Below are positions 58,472-64,000 of a DNA stretch of 64,000 bases, piece by piece. Position 1 is the first letter of the stretch. Each line of letters starts with the position of its first letter. The notes beneath the pieces were generated by a model. It was not told the origin of the DNA. It saw only the letters and a program-made list of their open reading frames with translations, and did not search any database. The DNA comes from Cephalopachus bancanus. Taxonomy: Eukaryota; Chordata; Mammalia; Primates; Tarsiidae. The DNA is taken from positions 18,534,501 through 18,598,500 of the forward strand of contig JAPVLO010000019.1 of assembly GCA_027257055.1 (NCBI GenBank), written 5' to 3'. Position numbers and translations under genes: made by a program.

Positions 58472-59625
58472 TTCACAGCTATAGAGGAACTGTCTGCACC
58501 TAGCCAGCAGCTTGAGGTGCCTTCACAGTGGAGCTGGCCTCCTTTTCAGCTAGGGTTAGGATTCCCATCATGCATTCCGGTTCCTGCCATGCAAATGAGG
58601 GATCAAAACACAGCAGTTCCAATTAGCCAATGCTCAACTCTGACCATAGGCTGCCCAGTAGCCAGCTGAAGGCCAATACAAGGTGGCTCCTATCATACAA
58701 AATGGCTTCCACAATAATCCTATGGTTAGATAAGGGTTATTATCAGTGACTTGGTTTTGATTTTTGCACTGGTGGTTTTGTGAGTGCTCATTACATTATT
58801 TAAAACAACTAAATAAATCCCCATAATGAAAGTAAGTTATGTACTAAGATATGATTAATTCAATTCTGTGCACTTCAGGTCCACAGAGAGTTTAAAAATA
58901 AAAATAAAAAAAATTAAAGACAATTTGGTAGAGCTATTATCAGATGTGAGGTCACTTGGGAGTGAGGGAAAGTTGAAAAAGAGTAAAATGGAATTAAATA
59001 AATAAATAGGAAGGAAAGCCATAAATAATAGATGGAAAGGGACTTTCACCATCATCGTATGGGTAATACATACAGATGTTTGCATGATCCATGATACCAT
59101 TGAGTCTTTCTCGCCTTTTGTGATAAAGCCAGTTAGTGTGAAATTGCTCTGCTCTATTATAAAGAGATATTGCTAGGTTGAACTCTGTTTCTAGGGCAGC
59201 TTCTACTAGAAGGCAGTTGCTAAATGTTTCTAGAGGGAACCAGCTGTGGGAAAACTATTAATTAGCCTCAGTCATTATATGCAGATTAAATTGGTTAACT
59301 CAATATAGAAAGCAGATAAGAGGAGTTGGAGTGATGTTCTCTTGATGTGGTAAGAAAAGCATACAAGATTTTCATTGTTCCCAGTGGACTAGAAAGAGGT
59401 TTTTTAGCTCAGAAAAAGGTGTAAGTACCTTCAAATGAGAGAAATAAGACAGGGTATCCCTTGGTTTGCACAAGGAGTAGTGATACTATCCCTGAAGGAA
59501 GAGGTGAACTGTCAGCTGAGTATTATGCTTTAAGACTTTAGAATCCCAAACTCATAAAACTGAGCTCCAGAAATTTGATAAAACACGAACAACCAAAATG
59601 AAATTTGGTATGAGCTCAAAAACAC

Positions 59626-59792
59626 AAGTTGTCATTTAGAATAATTACAGTAAATGTTAGTAAGAAATTACATATAAACATATCACATACTTTCTTCATA
59701 AAGAAATTCTAAACTATCTCAAACTTTTCTACCACTAAAACTAAAAGGAGTGACCTTGAATCTCTAAGTATCTAAGGGCATGACAGTGGCCC
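59626..59792 (+). repeat. Second copy of the direct repeat
   Basis: It matches 58,306-58,471 over its whole length with substitutions and few indels. Confidence 0.8.
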
Positions 59793-59872
59793 ATCTAAGC
59801 AAGTTTTTTTTAATCTGAAGTCCCATTTTTAATCTTAAATATACTTACAAATTTTGCATTCTGCTTTGTATA

Positions 59873-60765
59873 CGAGGACTGACAATTAAGTGCAGAGACT
59901 TGCCAGTGGGCGCTTACGTTGGCAGCACTGTACAAACAACTCAGTAAGGTTTCCTAACCTTGGTATATTAGTGTCTCACAACTGTGTTTGTGGGATGTGT
60001 GGCCATGTTTTTTCATGCCATCACATCAGTGTCAGAACTTGAAGCAGAGCAACAAACAAACATTAAATTTCTTATAAAACTTGGCAAGAGTGGAAGTGAA
60101 ATCAGGGACATGTTAGTCCAAGTTTACAGGGATAATGCCATGAAGACAATGTCAGTGTACAAATGGATTAAACATATTTCTGAGGGAAGAGAAAGCGTCA
60201 CTGATGAAGAGAGGTCAGGACAACCAGTAATAAGCAGAACTGATGGAAACACTGCAAAAATTCATCAAATTGTGCATCAAAATCATTGACTGACTGTGAG
60301 AAGCATAGCTGATCAAATGAAAACCAACACAGAAACAGTTAGGAAAAGCTTGACTGAAATTCTTGGTATGAAAAAGGTATGTGCAAAAATGGTCCCAAAG
60401 GAACTCTTGCGTCACAATAATGCACCAGCTCACACAACACTCTCTGAGAGGAAGTTTTTAGCCAGTAAACAATATAACTGTATTGGAACACCCTCCCTAC
60501 TCACCTGATCTGGCCCCAATGACCTGAAGATAAAGGAAAGGAAGACATTTTGATGATATTCAGGACATCAAGGGTATTGCGATGACAGCTCTGATGACCA
60601 TTCTAGAAAAAGAGTTCCAAAGGTGCTTTGACAGGTGTACTAGGCACTGGTATCTGTGCATAGCTTCCCAAGGGGAGTCCTTCAAAAGTGATCGTAGTGC
60701 TATTCAACAATGAGGTATGTAGCACTTTTTCTAGGATGAGTTCTTGAACTTAATTGTCAGTCTCA
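59873..60765 (+). mobile_element. mariner DNA transposon, internally deleted
   Basis: Terminal inverted repeats of about 25 bases are visible: CGAGGACTGACAATTAAGTG at the left and, at the right, CTTAATTGTCAGTCTC, its inverted partner. A TA dinucleotide precedes the left end (59,871-59,872); the right side reads TG, a likely decayed TA. It is about 0.9 kb against about 1.3 kb for a complete mariner. Confidence 0.9.
59984..60713 (+). pseudogene. mariner transposase remnant, catalytic centre missing
   Basis: The N-terminal helix-turn-helix DNA-binding half is readable: FLIKLGKSGSEIRDMLVQ, WIKHISEGRESVTDEERSGQ, then after an in-frame TGA at about 60,290, LTVRSIADQMKTNTETVRKS and GMKKVCAKMVPKEL. 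The text then jumps directly to RHNNAPAHTTLSERKFLA, so about 120 residues normally between these blocks are absent, including the first catalytic Asp. The His-Asp-Asn box reads HNN, losing the second Asp. A frameshift follows, and the C-terminal FDDIQDIKG and CIASQGESF stretch ends at TGA 60,711-60,713. The group resembles the one with the MVPK-type linker rather than Hsmar1. Confidence 0.88.
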
Positions 60766-61125
60766 TGCATCCAGGTTTTTTGCAATTGTAAAATATTCAA
60801 AATGATTCACTATTAAGTAAAAACTACTGGTTCAAGGTATGTCCTGCTTAGCCTACAGTTTTGCACCTCCTAACTTTTAACATACATTTAATTTTAAGAG
60901 TTTCTAAAATTACATATTTTTGGTTCAAATTTTGTCTGAATTTGATTATTTTTATTTAGTGAAAATTCTGTATTCCAATAAATGCAATTATTGGAAAGTT
61001 GAAAAGAGATGAAATGCGTGCCCAAATTTATAAATTGGCTCTTCTGTTTCCTTTTTTGTGCCCACTCCTTTTCTTGTCTGTAAAATGAAGATATCAGTAC
61101 CTACCTTTGGTGAAGACTGGTAGAA
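60766..61125. other. Unresolved AT-rich DNA
   Basis: Nothing recognised. Confidence 0.35.
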
Positions 61126-61129
61126 CTGT

Positions 61130-61550
61130 TCACAAAACCCTCCCCTCTCTTTCTGGGAATATAGTTTTGACATTTCGCATCTTCCCCTGCTGTTAGGCAT
61201 AGCCAGGCCACTGAGTTCTGGCCAAAGAAATAGGACCAGGAAGAAGGGATGCCTCTTATAGGATGAAAAATAGAACACAATTTTTTTAAAAAACTTTATG
61301 TGATCCTCTTTTCTCTCTATTCCATTTTCCATAATCTTCTCCACCCCCCACCCCCGCCACACACACACCCAAGGCCTCTTTGGAAGCTAGGTGTTGAGAC
61401 TGAATGATCCTCATTAACCCAAGTCCCTGAATGACTTCACCCTGAATGACTGACCTCTGTCCCTATAGACTGTACTTTTTTTACATTGCAAGAAATAAAG
61501 GTGTATTATACTAAGCCACAGATGCCATCTATTACAGAAGATTAAGCAGT
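61130..61550 (+). mobile_element. Old MaLR (MLT1-like) LTR remnant
   Basis: GAGTTCTGGCCAAAGAAATA, the AAGAAATAAAGGTGTATTAT poly-A signal region and CTAAGCCACAGATGCC then TTACAGAAG follow an old MLT1 LTR 3' half. A short C-rich and ACAC tract near 61,343-61,370 interrupts it. Confidence 0.45.
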
Positions 61551-61919
61551 GTTTAAATTAACACATATCTCCCCCAAACATGGTGAGGCATCACTGAGAT
61601 AACTCACAGAAAGTAATTAGCGCCTAGCGTCACGGAATGTGGACTTCAGCCAAGGTGAGGCCATTGGATCCTGGAACTATGTTGCTACTTCTTATCAATC
61701 TATTTCTTAAATTGCATGGTAAAGTTAACCACAAATAACAAAGTCGTGGACTCAAGCTGTCACAAATTGGCCACCACGTTCCTAAGGAATTTGAAGTGTA
61801 TTGGCAAAAAAAAAAAAAAAAAAAGCAGAAAAGAATGAAGAGAGAAGAGGAGAAGAATGAACCCTGAGTTGGAAGACCTGGTTTAGGGTAGAAGGAAGAG
61901 AAGGGGCATGTGTTGAGAT
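61551..61919. other. Unresolved DNA with a poly-A run
   Basis: An 18-base A run lies near 61,807-61,824, followed by a purine-rich patch. Confidence 0.35.
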
Positions 61920-62110
61920 CTATTATATGCTCATTGGAGGGGTAAGCAATTCACATCTGTTGTCTCATTTCTTTCTCATAATCCCACAGGTAATTCTAAA
62001 GGTACACCTTATTCACTTCATTTACAATTAAGAATTGATGCACCAAGAAGAAATATCTCCCAGTTTGTAGGTAACAGAGCTGGAGACAAGCCTAAGTTAT
62101 TTGGTTTTGA
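61920..62110 (-). mobile_element. MIR SINE, antisense
   Basis: TCATTTCTTTCTCATAATCC, then TTACAATTAAGAATTGATGC and GTAGGTAACAGAGCTGGAG follow antisense MIR with divergence. Confidence 0.6.
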
Positions 62111-62869
62111 TGTCTTTACTTTTTCGGATGTAAGCACGTAACCTTTTGACATCTCTGATTCTATGCTGAAGGTAGGCCAAGCCATGCTGCTTGGGAAACA
62201 GGGTGCCTGTGATGAAACAAGTCATTAATGAAAGTGCCAAATGCCATGTAAGCACAGAGGCCATTTAAAGTGGGTTCTCTAAAATGAAAGCTGGGCTCAA
62301 ACAGAGCCCACTTTCAAGGGGGCCTGGTTTAAATGGCCAAATGCTCAAAAAGAAAGGCATTAAAGAAAATGTCATTCTGCTGGGCTTGCAAGAGTTCAGG
62401 TTCATGAATTTAGGAGCAGATGAAGGAGGAGAAAGCAGAGTTTTAGACTGCAGCCTCAGGAGCTTCCTGCATCTCTTAATCCCGGAGGTTGGCTTTTCCA
62501 GTCTTGCATTAAGCTATTCCCATCCAGCCTCACTTCTCGCTTTCAATTAATCCGCAATAATGGATTCAACAACCAAAATGCATTTGCTAATGCAGGTGCC
62601 TGCTGGCCAGGTCATCTCCCTTTCCATTCTGACAGCTGACTTTCCCCACTGTGTCAAGGTAAAGTAGGGTGCTAGGTGCCTCTGCCCCCCTCATCCCCTG
62701 CTGCCCCTGTCTGATGAGAATACCCAGGAGGGCAGGAAAAGGCACTGCCTGGGAAAGAATGCTCAAAATACTAAGTCACAGATGGAAATTGCTTCTCGGG
62801 GCACAATCTTTGACTCTTTGCTTCTAAGTGAAAGCTCATGACTGCCCGGTCACATTATCTCCCTGGCCT
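62111..62869. other. Single-copy DNA, candidate conserved noncoding element
   Basis: No repeat is recognised. From 62,210 to 62,650 the composition is balanced and non-repetitive, with homeodomain/POU-like words (TTTCAATTAATCC, GCATTTGCTAATGCA). No coding potential of note; the 88-codon frame at 62,284-62,550 has no domain. Confidence 0.45.
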
Positions 62870-63065
62870 TTGTCAGCTATTATGGAACAGAAAGAACATT
62901 AAATTCAAACCAGGAAGTTCTTGATACAAAACCCAGACTGTTGTGTACAAGCAGGTTGGCTTTGGAAAGTAGCTGCCTACCTCTTGGTTTGTTCATCTGG
63001 AAAGTGAAACTAATAGAACTGACCTTGGAGTCATAGTGAAGAGTTCATGAATGTAATCAAAACCT
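62870..63065 (+). mobile_element. MIR SINE
   Basis: AACCAGGAAGTTCTTGATAC, GCTGCCTACCTCTTGGTTTG and TTCATCTGGAAAGTGAAAC follow MIR order with divergence. Confidence 0.55.
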
Positions 63066-64000
63066 CTCATAGTTTTCTTTGATACCAAGGGTTATGGCCA
63101 CTCTGGGCATGGAGAGGTGGCACCCTAAGGTGCCTATGCACGGTAAATGCATAAAGCAAAGAGTGGGGGTGGGGTGAGCTGAGAGGAAGGAGGCTACTGT
63201 CAGGAAGTGAGATGGAATTGAAAGAGGAGGAGGAAGTGCACAGTTGAGGAGTTGAGGTATTCATTGGGATTGAACAGACAGGGTCTAGGAATGAGATGTC
63301 AGAAGAGAGTGGAGAATGAGAAGGAAGGAAGAGTAGAACAAAGCAGGGAGTTGGAAGCAACACTGAGAGGGCTCACCTCTCCCTTCTGTGCATGACTGTA
63401 CCTATCGGCAGATCACACAGTCTCACAGAGGACAGTGATTGCAGGTGCTGCCTGTGGAGATAAATAAGCTTAGAGAGCTCTCCAAAACCCACTTACAGCC
63501 TTAAGAGTTTTTTTGTTCTCTTTTTCTTTTTGGCAAATAGCACCTGACAGCACCAGCCCCCTGGCCAATCTTCCTTTGTTTCTGCCAATGCAGAACAAGG
63601 TGATCAACTAGACTTGGGAAGTTAGGGGCAGCATCCACCAGGGAGCCCAGACCATATGTGCAATCATGGCACATCCTCAGGACTGAGAATTTAAAAGAAA
63701 AAAAGAAAGACATAGAGCTGAATGCCTTTCCCCAAGGGAGAGCTAGGGCCCACATGAGAAGTGGAGATAATATCCCATCCCTGAGCTCAGACTTCTCCAC
63801 ATCAGACATGTGGGCTGCCGAAGGGAAGATCCTGGGACTTTACTATGGCTTCAATTCTATTAGAACAATACTGTACTCAGCTCTAGGGGGCTGAAAATCA
63901 GCCCTGGTGCAGGCTGCCTCCTCTGAGACTGCTGGTGGGTCAGGCCAGGGAAGTGCACAGTGACTGCAGGCGGTGGTGCTTTTGCTACCAGAGACATTAT
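63066..64000. other. Single-copy DNA to the window end
   Basis: A purine-rich stretch (63,160-63,360, GAGG/GGAAG words) is the only compositional feature. The open frames here are simple-sequence or chance frames without domains. Confidence 0.4.

Larger units (their letters stand above)
58101..59872. other. Unresolved DNA containing a diverged direct repeat
   Basis: No family was recognised. Two related 166-bp stretches (58,306-58,471 and 59,626-59,792) lie 1.15 kb apart in the same orientation. The sequence between them has no coding domain. It might be an old LTR-flanked element or a local duplication. Confidence 0.4.

Overview
This is nuclear DNA from a primate, read from interspersed repeats rather than genes. 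It carries dimeric 7SL-derived Alu elements, L1, L2, MIR, MER1/MER2/MER5/Tigger DNA transposons and MaLR/ERVL LTR elements. Most Alus share a consensus that is AluJ-like but carries changes not found in human AluJ, S or Y (GCCGGGCTCGGTGGCTCAGC at the head, CATCTCTACAATAAATC in the middle, GAGACTCCAACTC before the tail). They also lack the expanded middle I associate with lemur and loris Alus. A tarsier-like primate is my best inference, but the sequence alone does not prove it. || No host protein-coding gene can be supported. Long open frames are L1 or transposase remnants, or chance frames in GC-rich or CA/CT-rich DNA. The window looks like a gene desert or a very large intron. || Layout: 0-2.7 kb, Alu fragment and old L1. 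2.7-8.7 kb, mostly single-copy DNA with a real CpG island at 3.19-3.72 kb. 8.7-14.6 kb, L1/L2/Alu fragments, then a cluster of MER5-type elements, one split by a MaLR solo LTR. 14.6-18.2 kb, single-copy DNA, MIRs and a 1.2 kb L2. 18.8-22.5 kb, an antisense L1 with nested inserts and a 59-bp inverted repeat. 22.5-25.5 kb, mostly single-copy. 25.5-32.3 kb, an old, broken ERVL-type provirus carrying an Alu, a MER1, a MER2-like element and a MaLR LTR. 33.5-39 kb, Alus, MIRs, a Tigger-type element and two possible conserved noncoding stretches. 40.3-52 kb, two lineage-specific L1s pointing away from each other; the right one has ORF1, ORF2, a nested L1 with 3' transduction and an Alu. 52-58.1 kb, an old L1 split by a reversed L1, several Alus and a class I solo LTR that itself splits an AluJ. 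58.1-61.6 kb, a diverged direct repeat, an internally deleted mariner and an old LTR. 61.6-64 kb, MIRs and single-copy DNA with a candidate conserved element. || The most notable items are the tRNA T-arm-like hairpin at the Alu B box together with a second hairpin in the younger Alu subfamily, the 58/59-identical inverted repeat that spans an Alu/L1 junction, the L1 3' transduction with a 15-bp target duplication, the isolated CpG island, and the mariner that lost its catalytic core. No new biochemical system was found.
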